DNA of 30,571 bases from Haliea sp041583655 (GCA_041583655.1 JBFHFJ010000004.1:1-30571), one strand, 5' to 3'. Positions 1 to 7,408 are shown, counted from the first letter of the stretch. The notes: a model not told the origin generated them from the letters alone. Translations and numbers: made by a program.

Positions 1-830
1 CCCAGCGAGCCGACAAAGCCCACCACCATGAGGAACTCACCCCAGGATAACCAGCCCGGCTCGCCAATGGGCAGCGTCAGCAGCCAGCCCAGCAGGCCGG
101 CCTTGATCATCGCCCCGCTGAGCACTGCGCTGGCCGGCGTCGGTGCCACCGGGTGCGCCAGTGGCAACCAGAAATGCAGCAGGGGCAATCCGGCCTTGAC
201 CCCAAAGCCGGCGAGCAACAGGGCCAGGATGAGCCAGCCATCGGCACCGGCTGCTGTTATGCCGGCTGCCACATCGGCCAGCAGCAGGCTGTCTGCGGCG
301 CGAAACGCCAGCAGGAACCCCGCCAGCAGGGCCATTTCACCGCACAGGGCCATGACCAGGTAGACCCGCCCGGCGAAACGCGCGCGGTCGCTGCCCTCAT
401 GTACCACCAGGCCGTAGCCGGCAAAGGTCATCACGGTGAAGAACAGGTAGAAACCGGGCATGTCAGCGGCCACAACCAGGCCAAGATTGCCGGCCAGGGT
501 AAAGCCCCAGAAAACGCAGAACCGGCGCAGGTGGTCAGCGCCCAGGTAGCCAACCGCATACAGCCCCGCCGCACTCCACAGCAACGCGGTCAGCAACAGG
601 AAGCTGCGCCGCAGCTCGTCCAGCATCCAGGTGCTGCCGAACAGCAGCCAGGGCAGCTCCACTGTCCACGGCTGGGCAGAAAACAGCGCCAGGGCCAGCG
701 CCGGCAGCGGCAGCAGCGGCAGGGTCGCGCGCAGGGCACCGCGCCAGGCGCCGCGCAGTGCCAGCAAGGGATACAACAGCGGCAGCAGCACGCTGGCTGC
801 GAGCAGTGCACCGGGCGGCAGGCTGTTCAC
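1..830 (-). CDS. third NuoL/M-like antiporter subunit (5' part; continues beyond window)
   Basis: This reading frame is open from a GTG at 828-830 to the window edge, giving 276 codons of a proton-conducting membrane subunit (PF00361 family). The GTG overlaps the TGA of the preceding gene as GTGA. The protein is a chain of hydrophobic helices with the family signatures GVKAGLPLLHFWLPLAHPVA (Lys212, TM7) and GAMIKAGLLG (Lys243, TM8). The TM5 glutamate that proton-pumping relatives carry is absent: where the preceding subunit has LFYEMLTL, this one has LFFTVMTF, so Thr132 replaces Glu. It is the third antiporter-like subunit in the operon. The C-terminal half and any downstream genes lie outside the window, so I cannot tell whether it is an MrpA-like or NuoM-like paralogue. 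Confidence 0.88.
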   Translation of the reverse strand, partial: MNSLPPGALLAASVLLPLLYPLLALRGAWRGALRATLPLLPLPALALALFSAQPWTVELPWLLFGSTWMLDELRRSFLLLTALLWSAAGLYAVGYLGADHLRRFCVFWGFTLAGNLGLVVAADMPGFYLFFTVMTFAGYGLVVHEGSDRARFAGRVYLVMALCGEMALLAGFLLAFRAADSLLLADVAAGITAAGADGWLILALLLAGFGVKAGLPLLHFWLPLAHPVAPTPASAVLSGAMIKAGLLGWLLTLPIGEPGWLSWGEFLMVVGFVGSL

Positions 831-2323
831 GGCAGGTACATCCGCACCGCGATCAGCTGCGCCCAGGACAGCGGGCTGACAGCCGTGGCCGCCAGCAGGC
901 CGACCAGCACCAGCATCAGCATGGTGACCAGAGGGGGCCAGAACAGCCAGGGATTGGTTTCCAGCCGACCCCAGCGCCGCTCCTCCGGCCAGGGTGCGGC
1001 GACCGGGAGAAACCAGAGCCGGTAGACAATGGGCAGGAAGTAGGCGGCATTGAGCAGGCTGCTGAGCAAGAGCACCGGCACCACCCACTCCATCTGGGCC
1101 GCCAGGGCGCCGGCACCCAGTGTCCATTTGGTGATGAATCCGGCCAGTGGTGGCACCCCGATCATGCCCAGCGCTGCTGCGGTAAAGGCCACCGAGGTTG
1201 CCGGCATTCTGGTGCCGGCGCCGTCCAGCTCGTCCACCCGGTGCACCCCCAGGGTCTCGGCATAGTTCCCGGCGCAGAAGAACAGGGTAATCTTCATGAT
1301 GCCCTGGTGCAGCAGGTGGACCAGGCCGCCCACCGTCCCGAGGGGCCCGAACAGGGTCACCCCCAAAACGATGTAGGACACCTGGCTGATGGTCGAGAAT
1401 GCCAGCCTTCGTTTCAGGTCGCGCTGCCACAGGGCGCGCACCGAGCCGTAGAGGATGGTAAACGCGGCAAGCCAGGCCAGGGGTTCCAGCAGCCCCTGCC
1501 GATAGGCAAAATCGATGCCGAAGATGTCGTAGACTACCCGCACAATGCCAAAAGCCCCCGCCTTCACCACCGCCACCGCATGCAACAGGGCGCTGACAGG
1601 CGCGGGAGCCACCATCGCCTGGGGCAGCCAGCCGTGCACGGGAAACATGCCCGCCTTGACCGCCAGGCCGCCCACCAGCAGCAAGAAGACCAGCGCCAGC
1701 TGGCCGTGCAACGCGGGATCAGCCCCCTGGAAATGGCCTGTATCGCGAAACGCCAGGTCACCCGCCAGACCGTGCAGCCAGGCAATGCCCAGCAACAACA
1801 CCACGCCACCGCCCAGGGTGTAGATTATGTAGTTGCGGCCCGCCTGCAGGGCCCTCGTAGTGCCCCGGTGCACCACCAGCGGATAGGTGGACAGGGTGAG
1901 CATCTCGTAGAACAGAAAGAAGGTGAACAGGTTCCCGGCCAGCGCGATCCCCGTAGTGCTGGCCACGCACAGGCTGAAGAAGCCGAAGAAGCGGCTGCGG
2001 TTGGGCGAATCTTCCAGGTACCCGACCGCGTAGATCGTGGTCAACAGCCAGAGTACCGCCGACAGCCCGGCAAACAGCATAGCCAGGGCATCCGCGCGCA
2101 GCAGGAAGCTCACCCCGGGCAGCATGGTGAAACCCACGCTGAAATCCATCCCGTGGAATACGCCCCAGGTCATCGCCGCGACAACAGCCAGCTTCAGCAC
2201 AGCGGCCAGCAGGTTGACCAGCGTGCGCAGGCGGTGGCTGCTCTCGGGCAGGGCAAAGATCACCACCGCCGCCAGCAGTGAACTGAGCAGGGCGAGTATC
2301 GGCAGCAGCGCAGGGAGACTCAT
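827..2323 (-). CDS. NuoL/MrpA-like antiporter subunit
   Basis: This 498-residue polytopic membrane protein belongs to the NuoL/M/N-MrpA/D family of proton/cation-translocating subunits. Visible landmarks are YAVGYLED near residue 98, the TM5 glutamate in LFYEMLTLSTY (Glu140, the number reported for Bacillus MrpA), Lys223 in GLAVKAGMFPVHGWLP, Lys254 in AVVKAGAFG, and a lysine in GIMKITLFFCAGNY. The start ATG at 2321-2323 overlaps the previous stop as ATGA, and the stop overlaps the next GTG start. It has no fused C-terminal MbhD/MbhE part, which classical MrpA has; those parts are encoded separately upstream. It probably forms part of the Na+/H+ exchange path. Its exact name (MrpA N-domain or a second MrpD) cannot be settled by eye. 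Confidence 0.92.
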   Translation of the reverse strand: MSLPALLPILALLSSLLAAVVIFALPESSHRLRTLVNLLAAVLKLAVVAAMTWGVFHGMDFSVGFTMLPGVSFLLRADALAMLFAGLSAVLWLLTTIYAVGYLEDSPNRSRFFGFFSLCVASTTGIALAGNLFTFFLFYEMLTLSTYPLVVHRGTTRALQAGRNYIIYTLGGGVVLLLGIAWLHGLAGDLAFRDTGHFQGADPALHGQLALVFLLLVGGLAVKAGMFPVHGWLPQAMVAPAPVSALLHAVAVVKAGAFGIVRVVYDIFGIDFAYRQGLLEPLAWLAAFTILYGSVRALWQRDLKRRLAFSTISQVSYIVLGVTLFGPLGTVGGLVHLLHQGIMKITLFFCAGNYAETLGVHRVDELDGAGTRMPATSVAFTAAALGMIGVPPLAGFITKWTLGAGALAAQMEWVVPVLLLSSLLNAAYFLPIVYRLWFLPVAAPWPEERRWGRLETNPWLFWPPLVTMLMLVLVGLLAATAVSPLSWAQLIAVRMYLP

Positions 2324-3795
2324 GGCCGCACCGCCACATCGGCGGCCACCTCAAAAGGCAGGGCCATTACCGACAACACCGGCTCCGCCACCAGGCCCAG
2401 CCCCAGAGCCAGCAGGGCCAGGATCATCGGTATGGCTTCCAGCGTCTTCGGTGGGTAGTAGAAATCGTCACTGGCGCTGTCCTCCAGGAAGGACGCGCGG
2501 TAAATACGGAAGACGTAGGCGGCCGCCATCAGCCCGCCCAGCAGCAACACTGCGATCCACCACCACTGGCCACTGGCGAGGCTGGCCTGGAGCAGGAGCC
2601 ACTTGGCCGCAAATCCTCCCGTCGGCGGCATGCCCATCAGGGACACTCCGGCCAGGCCAAAGGAGAACAGGGAGAACGGCAGGAAGTGGCTGACTCCGCC
2701 CAGCGCATCCACCCGCTTGCTGCGCACCGACTGGATCAAATTGCCGGCCGCAAGGAACATCGCTGCCTTGGCCAGGGCGTGACTGATGACCTGCAGGGTA
2801 ATGCCCTGCTGCGCCAGCCGGGAAACCGGTTCCGCCACGGCATAGGTCAGCGGAAACAGCAGGAACAGGTAGCCGATCTGGGCCACCGAGGAGTAGGCCA
2901 CGACCTGTTTGAGGAAGGGCTGGCGGAAGGCGAGCCAGCTACCCCACAGTACCGCTGCCGCACCCAATACACCGATGCCCTGGGCCAGCAGCTGGGACCC
3001 GAGGCGATCCCCAAGCTCCAGCCACAGGCGGGCGGCAATATAGAAAGAGGCCTTCACCACCAGGCCGGAGAGCAGGGCGCTGACCGGGGACCGGGCGATG
3101 CCGTGGGCTGGCGGCAACCAGCCGTGCAGGGGAAACAGCGCGGTCTTCAGGGCGAGGCCCGCCAGCATCAGCAACAGAGCCAGGGCTGCAGATGGCTCCG
3201 CCGCGCCCACAACTTCGGCAATGCCCGCCAGGGACAGGGTGCCAAACTGCCCGTACAGCAACGCCACCCCGAGCAGATAGACCAGGGAACCCAGCAGGGC
3301 CGCAAACAGGTAGCGCAGCGCCGCACGCAGGGCCGCCGCCTCGCCACCAAGGGCCACCAGCCCCACCGCAGCCAGGCTGATCAGCTCCAGGCCAACGTAG
3401 AGATTGAACAGGTCGGCGCCCAGCCAGACACCGTTGAGCCCGGCCCAGAGAAACCAGAACAGAGGCCAGAAGTAGCGCTGCCAGGGTTTGCGGGGGTCCA
3501 GGTAGACCCCTGCGTGCAAACCACAGGCGGTGGCCACCGCGGCTGTCAGCAGGACAAAGGTTACCGCCAGCCCGTCCACCCGCAAAGCGATGCCCAGCGG
3601 CGCTTCCCAGCCTGCCAGGGCGTAGAAAAAACCGCCGCCATCGGCCACGGCGAACCAGAGCGACAGGGATACCAGCACCTGGATCAGCATGCCCAGCCAG
3701 CCCAGCCAGCGGCCCCGACGGAAATCCAGCAGCAGGGACAGCGCCGCCCACGCCAGGGGCGTGAACAACAGGCCCGCCATCAACCACTGATTCAA
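2320..3795 (-). CDS. mrpD: Mrp antiporter subunit D
   Basis: This NuoN/MrpD-type polytopic membrane subunit has 491 residues if it starts at the TTG at 3793-3795. That start overlaps the mrpC stop as TTGA, matching the NTGA junctions in the rest of the operon. It gives the N-terminus MNQWLMAGLLFTPLA, typical of MrpD, and places the TM5 glutamate (LYVGLELISL) at residue 137, the number reported for Bacillus MrpD. The alternative ATG at 3778-3780 loses five residues. Other landmarks are Lys217 in LALKTALFPLHGWLPPAHG, Lys248 in GLVVKASFY and Lys343 in HALAKAAMFLAAGN. It should be one of the ion-translocating antiporter modules. The C-terminal tail is short and carries an acidic cytoplasmic segment (EDSASDDFYYPP). 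Confidence 0.92.
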   Translation of the reverse strand: MNQWLMAGLLFTPLAWAALSLLLDFRRGRWLGWLGMLIQVLVSLSLWFAVADGGGFFYALAGWEAPLGIALRVDGLAVTFVLLTAAVATACGLHAGVYLDPRKPWQRYFWPLFWFLWAGLNGVWLGADLFNLYVGLELISLAAVGLVALGGEAAALRAALRYLFAALLGSLVYLLGVALLYGQFGTLSLAGIAEVVGAAEPSAALALLLMLAGLALKTALFPLHGWLPPAHGIARSPVSALLSGLVVKASFYIAARLWLELGDRLGSQLLAQGIGVLGAAAVLWGSWLAFRQPFLKQVVAYSSVAQIGYLFLLFPLTYAVAEPVSRLAQQGITLQVISHALAKAAMFLAAGNLIQSVRSKRVDALGGVSHFLPFSLFSFGLAGVSLMGMPPTGGFAAKWLLLQASLASGQWWWIAVLLLGGLMAAAYVFRIYRASFLEDSASDDFYYPPKTLEAIPMILALLALGLGLVAEPVLSVMALPFEVAADVAVRP

Positions 3796-4100
3796 GACTG
3801 CCCGTCCCCGTCGTCTGCGAGCGAGGTGCGCCCGGTCAGGTGGAAATAGCGCCGGATCAGCACTATCGCCAGCGCGGTAGCGGCGATCGCCACGACAATG
3901 CCCGTAAGTACCAGCGCCTGCGGCACCGGGTCCGGGCCATCGCGATGCTGGGCAAGCCCCACCAGCACCAGGAAAACGCCAGAGCCAAGCACGTTGAAGG
4001 CCAGCAGCCGCCGCAGCAGATGGCCCAGCAGCAGGAACCCCCCCAGGCCAATACCGCAAAGGCAAACCCCCGCGAGGGCGTAGAGCAGAGCTGAACTCAC
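3792..4100 (-). CDS. mrpC: Mrp antiporter subunit C (NuoK-like)
   Basis: This is a small, three-helix membrane protein of 102 residues, the usual size of MrpC/NuoK. The helices are roughly residues 4-26, 31-49 and 60-84. The QALVLTGIVVAIAATALAIVLI segment (about residues 61-82) is characteristic of the family; NuoK homologues couple the antiporter-like subunits. The start is GTG at 4098-4100, overlapping the MrpB stop as GTGA. The C-terminus is hydrophilic and acidic. Identification rests on size, the conserved third helix and the position between MrpB and MrpD. Confidence 0.92.
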   Translation of the reverse strand: MSSALLYALAGVCLCGIGLGGFLLLGHLLRRLLAFNVLGSGVFLVLVGLAQHRDGPDPVPQALVLTGIVVAIAATALAIVLIRRYFHLTGRTSLADDGDGQS

Positions 4101-4795
4101 GCCCCGTCACCCTCCTCCGGTTCGTGCGCGGAGCTGATCGGGGCCGCCACGAACAGGGCGAGCAGTATCATGCCGATCGACAGCGTCAGGACCATTTCAA
4201 TACCGAGAATCAGGCCACCGGCCATACCCGGCGGATAGGCAAGAAACGCCTCTCCCGCCAGGACACTGGCAATCGCCACCAGCAGGAACACCGCGAAACC
4301 CAGCACCAGGCCAAGGCGCAGGAGGACCCCCGGACGAATGAACGCCATTGGCAGTCCGCCCAGGCGCATCAGCACACCGGTGGCAGCCAGCACCGCACCG
4401 GCCTGGAATGCACCACCGGGGCGGTGCGAACCCGCCCATAGCAGGTAGGCTGCCAGCAGCAACATGAGCGGCACAAACCAGCGTTGCAGGGCATAGAGCA
4501 GGATGTCCGAACTGCGCAAGGCCGGATCCTCCAGGGACCGGGTGCTGGCCAGGGATATTCCCGACATGCCGGCAATCACCAGTACACCGATCTCGAGGAG
4601 CGTATCGTAGCTGCGGAAATTGAGCAGAACCGCCGTGGTCGGGTGCTCCACGCCACTGCGCCGGAGACTCTCCGCCAGCTGTTGCGGCAGGTCCGACGCG
4701 ACCGCAGACCCGGCGGCGTGCAGTACCGCCAGCCCCAGGGCGATGGTCAGGCCCGCACAGCCAGCCAGAGTCAGCAGTACCAGCAGCCTGCGCAT
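4097..4795 (-). CDS. mrpB: MbhE-MrpB fusion, antiporter subunit B
   Basis: This 232-residue membrane protein appears to fuse two families. The first ~95 residues have one N-terminal helix, a periplasmic stretch and VLLNFRSYDTLLEIGVLVIAG, typical of MbhE or of the extreme C-terminus of MrpA. The rest is an MnhB/MrpB domain with RWFVPLMLLLAAYLLWAGSH followed by RPGGAFQAGAVLA and several further helices. The ATG at 4793-4795 overlaps the preceding TGA as TGATG, and the TGA overlaps the mrpC GTG. In classical Mrp operons the MbhE part sits at the end of a long MrpA; here it travels with MrpB. The acidic C-terminus (HEPEEGDG) is probably cytoplasmic. Confidence 0.9.
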   Translation of the reverse strand: MRRLLVLLTLAGCAGLTIALGLAVLHAAGSAVASDLPQQLAESLRRSGVEHPTTAVLLNFRSYDTLLEIGVLVIAGMSGISLASTRSLEDPALRSSDILLYALQRWFVPLMLLLAAYLLWAGSHRPGGAFQAGAVLAATGVLMRLGGLPMAFIRPGVLLRLGLVLGFAVFLLVAIASVLAGEAFLAYPPGMAGGLILGIEMVLTLSIGMILLALFVAAPISSAHEPEEGDGA

Positions 4796-5064
4796 CAGCC
4801 CTCCTCCCCGGGCGGCTGTTGCCGAAGCCTGCCGCGCTGGAAATGGCTGACCGCGTCCAGCAGCAACACCCCGGTCAATCCGGCGCCGATTGCCGCTTCG
4901 GCAAGGGCAATGTCAGGTGCCTGCAGGCGGACCCAGGCCAACGCCATCAGCAGTCCAAAGGCCATGAACATCACCACCGCCCGGAACAGGTCGCGGGACA
5001 ACAGAGCGGCGAGCGCGGTTCCCAGCAGGGACGCTATCAGGAGACCGTCCAGCACCCCGCTCAC
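4795..5064 (-). CDS. DUF4040 / MbhD-like antiporter subunit
   Basis: This 89-residue membrane protein has three predicted helices and the motif WVRLQAPDIALAEAAIGAGLTGVLLLDAV, listed here in parts: LQAPDIALAEAAIG at about residues 47-60, then TGVLLLDAV. This is the MbhD/DUF4040 signature, which in classical MrpA lies in the C-terminal extension next to MbhE. The start is GTG (5062-5064), overlapping the mrpG stop as GTGA. The stop overlaps the next ATG as TGATG. As a free-standing gene between MrpG and MrpB it gives the same order as archaeal mbhA-B-C-D-E-F. It probably packs against NuoK/MrpC-like and NuoL-like subunits in the membrane. Confidence 0.87.
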   Translation of the reverse strand: MSGVLDGLLIASLLGTALAALLSRDLFRAVVMFMAFGLLMALAWVRLQAPDIALAEAAIGAGLTGVLLLDAVSHFQRGRLRQQPPGEEG

Positions 5065-5375
5065 GGGCCACCCCCGCTGTCACTGCTGCCGCCCATAGCG
5101 CGCACCGCCCGCCCCACGAGATGGGCTGCGGTGGCACTGGCCGCCAGCGCCACCAGCCAGACCAGCAGGATTTTGGCCGCCGTGGCCGCGCCCGCAACCG
5201 CTGGCAGCAGGCCCAGGACAATGCAACCGAGCCCCAGGTTATCTGCCTTGGTCAGGGCATGGATGCGGGTAAGGGTGTCCGGCAGGCGAAACAGGCCAAG
5301 GGTACCAACCGCGAAAAACAGGCAACCCGCCACCAGGAGCAGGGCCTGCAGGATGAACAGCAGATTGTCAGGCAT
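5061..5375 (-). CDS. mrpG: Mrp antiporter subunit G
   Basis: This is a 104-residue MrpG/MnhG (PhaG, MbhC-like) membrane protein. It has three helices and the family hallmark FFAVGTLGLFRLPDTLTRIH (residues ~20-39) followed by ALTKADNLGLGCIVLG. I chose the ATG at 5373-5375, which overlaps the mrpF end by 8 nt and gives MPDNLLFILQALLL; the open frame extends further upstream, but only in the mrpF shadow. The C-terminus is short and glycine/serine-rich. MrpG is a required structural subunit of Mrp complexes, with no known catalytic residue. Confidence 0.93.
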   Translation of the reverse strand: MPDNLLFILQALLLVAGCLFFAVGTLGLFRLPDTLTRIHALTKADNLGLGCIVLGLLPAVAGAATAAKILLVWLVALAASATAAHLVGRAVRAMGGSSDSGGGP

Positions 5376-5658
5376 CGCGGCGCTCCCCCGCCCTGTCGGC
5401 GTGGGCAATGCGCAGGACGCGGGTGACAAACGCCACCGTGGCCAGCACTGACAGCAGCGCCAGCACCAGCGCCACATCGCGCAGCGCCGGCTCTCCCTGG
5501 GACTCCGCCAGCACCAACAGCAGGGCGACCCCGGTCGTGCCAAACAGCTGGGAAGCCAGCATGCGATCCGCCGGGGCGGGGCCCCGCCAGATCCGTACCA
5601 GGCCCAGTAACAGGAGCGCCAGGAGGGCCGCTGCGACGGCGTCCAGCAGCAGCGCCAT
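5368..5658 (-). CDS. mrpF: Mrp antiporter subunit F
   Basis: This is a 96-residue MrpF/MnhF (MbhB-like) protein with three hydrophobic helices. The conserved cytoplasmic loop RIWRGPAPADRMLASQLFG (residues ~22-40) includes the Asp of PADR, the family hallmark. The ATG at 5656-5658 overlaps the mrpE stop in TGATG, and the 3' end overlaps mrpG by 8 nt. In Bacillus, MrpF has been linked to bile-salt and Na+ efflux; here the role is inferred from membership of the complex. Confidence 0.93.
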   Translation of the reverse strand: MALLLDAVAAALLALLLLGLVRIWRGPAPADRMLASQLFGTTGVALLLVLAESQGEPALRDVALVLALLSVLATVAFVTRVLRIAHADRAGERRDA

Positions 5659-6125
5659 CAGGAAAATATCCGGGCAATCCGCAGCTCGGTGCGCGCCACA
5701 TCCTCGCGCACGGGCAGGGCGGTATCCAGGCAGTGCAGCTCCAGCTCATTGCCGCGCAGGGTGACGCTCAGGGTTCCGGGCAACAGCGACAGGGCATTGG
5801 CCAGCAGCCAGCGCGGGCGCCCCTCCGCGAGCGATGTGGTATAGGTCAGGTAGCCGGGTTTGAGCGGCAGGCGCGGTGACAGCAGGCGCCGGGCGACATC
5901 GACCCCGGCAACCACGGAGCGCAGGAGAAAGTATCCGGCAAACACGCCGGTAGCGGCCAGCCCTGGACGTCGCGCAGCCGGTGGAAAAAAACGCAGTGAA
6001 AACAGGGCAACCAGTCCCGCCGCCCCGAGGCCGAAACCGGCGGCGCCGGGCTTCCCCTCCGTCAACGCCCACCAAACCAGCATCAAAAGGGCTGTACGGA
6101 CGACTGCGCTGCCTGCATAGGCCAT
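5658..6125 (-). CDS. mrpE: Mrp antiporter subunit E
   Basis: This 155-residue MrpE/MnhE (MbhA-like) protein is the first gene of the antiporter operon. I chose the ATG at 6123-6125 because a strong purine-rich ribosome binding site (GGGAAGGGAG, 6131-6140) lies five bases upstream. The longer open frame to 6251 would run through the leader hairpin and a promoter. Two N-terminal helices are followed by the cytoplasmic domain with GYLTYTTSLAEGRPRWLLAN and SLLPGTLSV, then the end ELHCLDTALPVREDVARTEL, all typical of MrpE (typically about 155-160 residues). Confidence 0.93.
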   Translation of the reverse strand: MAYAGSAVVRTALLMLVWWALTEGKPGAAGFGLGAAGLVALFSLRFFPPAARRPGLAATGVFAGYFLLRSVVAGVDVARRLLSPRLPLKPGYLTYTTSLAEGRPRWLLANALSLLPGTLSVTLRGNELELHCLDTALPVREDVARTELRIARIFS

Positions 6126-6130
6126 ATCGG

Positions 6131-6140
6131 CTCCCTTCCC
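6131..6140 (-). promoter_or_regulatory. ribosome binding site of mrpE
   Basis: The minus strand reads GGGAAGGGAG, a near-ideal Shine-Dalgarno region five bases before the ATG at 6125. It settles the start of mrpE. Confidence 0.75.
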
Positions 6141-6149
6141 CGGGCATGC

Positions 6150-6179
6150 AAAAAGATGCCGGCGCCTCCCGCGCCGGCA
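6150..6179 (-). terminator. terminator-like hairpin in the mrp operon leader
   Basis: On the minus strand a perfect 9-bp GC stem (TGCCGGCGC pairing with GCGCCGGCA, arms 6157-6165 and 6171-6179) with a 5-nt loop is followed by a TC and five T (6150-6154). This has the form of an intrinsic terminator. It lies between the putative mrp promoter (TG-extended -10 at 6190-6198) and the mrpE ribosome binding site. No minus-strand gene ends upstream, so it is more likely an attenuator or leader element than a gene-end terminator. Confidence 0.6.
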
Positions 6180-6189
6180 CGCATCACGA

Positions 6190-6198
6190 ACTATACCA
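6190..6198 (-). promoter_or_regulatory. putative extended -10 promoter of the mrp operon
   Basis: The minus strand reads TGGTATAGT, an extended -10 (TGN plus TATAGT, 5/6 to consensus). No good -35 is seen, as expected for extended -10 promoters. Transcription would start near 6183, just before the leader hairpin. Confidence 0.4.
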
Positions 6199-6244
6199 TT
6201 TGCCGGCTCCCCGGCGACCATCGCGATCCGCCGTCGGCCCGCCT

Positions 6245-6273
6245 TTGCCATGCCGGTCCAGCTACACTATGCT
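6245..6273 (+). promoter_or_regulatory. sigma70 promoter of fieF-like gene
   Basis: TTGCCA (6245-6250), a 17-nt spacer and TATGCT (6268-6273) form a good sigma70 match. The predicted start near 6280 lies downstream of the ATG at 6269, which argues that translation begins at 6308. Confidence 0.5.
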
Positions 6274-6307
6274 CAGGCTTTACCGCCGCCGACGCACCCC
6301 TGCATTC

Positions 6308-7222
6308 ATGACTGTCCAGATTTCCCAGGCCGAAGGCGCCCGCCTGCTCAAGCTGGCCACCAACGCGTCCGTCACGATTGCCGTGATCCTGATTGCCGCC
6401 AAGGGGATTGCCTACTGGCAAACGTCCTCCATGAGCATCCTCGCCTCCCTGGTGGACTCGCTGATGGATTCCGGGGCCTCGCTGCTCAACCTCTTTGCCG
6501 TGCGCTATGCCCTGGTCCCCGCTGATCGCCAGCACCGTTTCGGCCACGGCAAGGCGGAGTCGATCGCCGCCCTCGCCCAGAGCACATTCATCATCGGCTC
6601 GGGCCTGTTCCTGATGTTTGAGGCAGCCAGGCGGCTGGTCGACCCCGCCCCATTACAAGCCTATGGCCTGGGCCTGGCGGTGATGCTCTTCACCATCGCG
6701 GCAACTGCCGGGCTGCTGGTGCTGCAGGGGCATGTGATCCGGCGCACGGGCTCGGCCGCGATCCGCGCGGACGCCTTGCACTACCGCACCGACCTGCTGA
6801 CCAACTCTGGCGTTATCGTCGCTTTGCTGCTGGCCCAATACGGCTGGCCGGGCATGGACCCGCTGTTTGCCATCGCCGCGGGCGTTTACATTCTCTGGTC
6901 CGCACGCGGGATCATGCGCGATGCATTCAATGAGCTGCTGGACCGGGAGTTACCCGACTCCCAGCGGGCGCAGATTCTGGCCATCGCCGAGGGGCACCCC
7001 GAGGTGCGCGGCGTGCACGACCTGCGCACGCGCAGCTCCGGGCGCATTGACTTTATCGAGATGCACCTGGAGCTGGACGGCAGCATGTCGCTGTTTCGCT
7101 CCCACACCATCTCCGATGAGGTGGAGGCGGCCATCATGGCCGCAATGCCCGCCGCGGACGTGGTGATTCACCAGGATCCCGCCGGGATCGTCGAGACGCA
7201 GCAGGACGAACAGCTGCAGTGA
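6308..7222 (+). CDS. fieF: FieF/YiiP-type cation diffusion facilitator
   Basis: This 304-residue inner-membrane metal/proton antiporter probably exports Zn2+/Fe2+ (and similar divalent metals). Site A ligands are visible as Asp50 and Asp54 (SLVDSLMDSG) and His158 and Asp162 (ALHYRTDLL), a DD-HD set as in E. coli YiiP. Site B matches PADRQHRFGHGKAES (Asp73, His76, His80). The C-terminal cytoplasmic domain has GVHDLRTRSSG and ends DVVIHQDPAGIV, as in YiiP. The start ATG at 6308 is favoured over 6269 because the promoter -10 overlaps 6269; no strong ribosome binding site precedes either. It is divergent from the mrp operon, so the pair shares a 180-bp control region. Confidence 0.93.
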   Translation: MTVQISQAEGARLLKLATNASVTIAVILIAAKGIAYWQTSSMSILASLVDSLMDSGASLLNLFAVRYALVPADRQHRFGHGKAESIAALAQSTFIIGSGLFLMFEAARRLVDPAPLQAYGLGLAVMLFTIAATAGLLVLQGHVIRRTGSAAIRADALHYRTDLLTNSGVIVALLLAQYGWPGMDPLFAIAAGVYILWSARGIMRDAFNELLDRELPDSQRAQILAIAEGHPEVRGVHDLRTRSSGRIDFIEMHLELDGSMSLFRSHTISDEVEAAIMAAMPAADVVIHQDPAGIVETQQDEQLQ

Positions 7223-7256
7223 GCCTGGCAATGGTCACCACGCCCTCACCGTACCT

Positions 7257-7285
7257 TTGACGGCCCGCGCGGTTCCGGCTACCAT
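7257..7285 (+). promoter_or_regulatory. promoter of tRNA-Gly
   Basis: TTGACG (7257-7262), a 17-nt spacer and TACCAT (7280-7285) are followed by a GC-rich discriminator (CGCGCC), as expected for a stringently controlled stable-RNA promoter. The predicted start is about six bases before the tRNA. Confidence 0.6.
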
Positions 7286-7296
7286 CGCGCCCTGAC

Positions 7297-7370
7297 GCGG
7301 GTGTAGTTCAATGGCAGAACTTCAGCTTCCCAAGCTGATAGCGTGGGTTCGATTCCCATCACCCGCTCCA
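7297..7370 (+). tRNA. tRNA-Gly (anticodon CCC)
   Basis: The sequence folds as a full cloverleaf. The acceptor stem GCGGGTG pairs with CACCCGC, the D arm is GTTC/GAAC, and the anticodon stem is TCAGC/GCTGA around loop TTCCCAA (anticodon CCC, reading GGG). The T arm GTGGG/CCCAT encloses TTCGATT. The discriminator is T and CCA is encoded. The gene is single and sits between fieF and a convergent minus-strand gene. No integrase or att-like repeat was seen nearby. Confidence 0.97.
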
Positions 7371-7408
7371 CTCTCCTTTTCGCCAGCCCTGCCGACTTGC
7401 CTGCATGC

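Noticed and set aside
153..3849. Long plus-strand open frames (153-1025, 758-2281, 2686-3849)
   Set aside because: They lie antisense to the antiporter genes and their products are Gln/His/Pro/Arg-rich with no domain, as expected for shadows of GC-rich membrane-protein genes.
6269..6307. Alternative fieF start at ATG 6269
   Set aside because: The ATG overlaps the -10 of the likely promoter and would add an Arg-rich stretch not seen in the family.
7297..7370. tRNA-Gly as a mobile-element attachment site
   Set aside because: No integrase, direct repeat of the tRNA 3' end or change in gene character was seen on either side.
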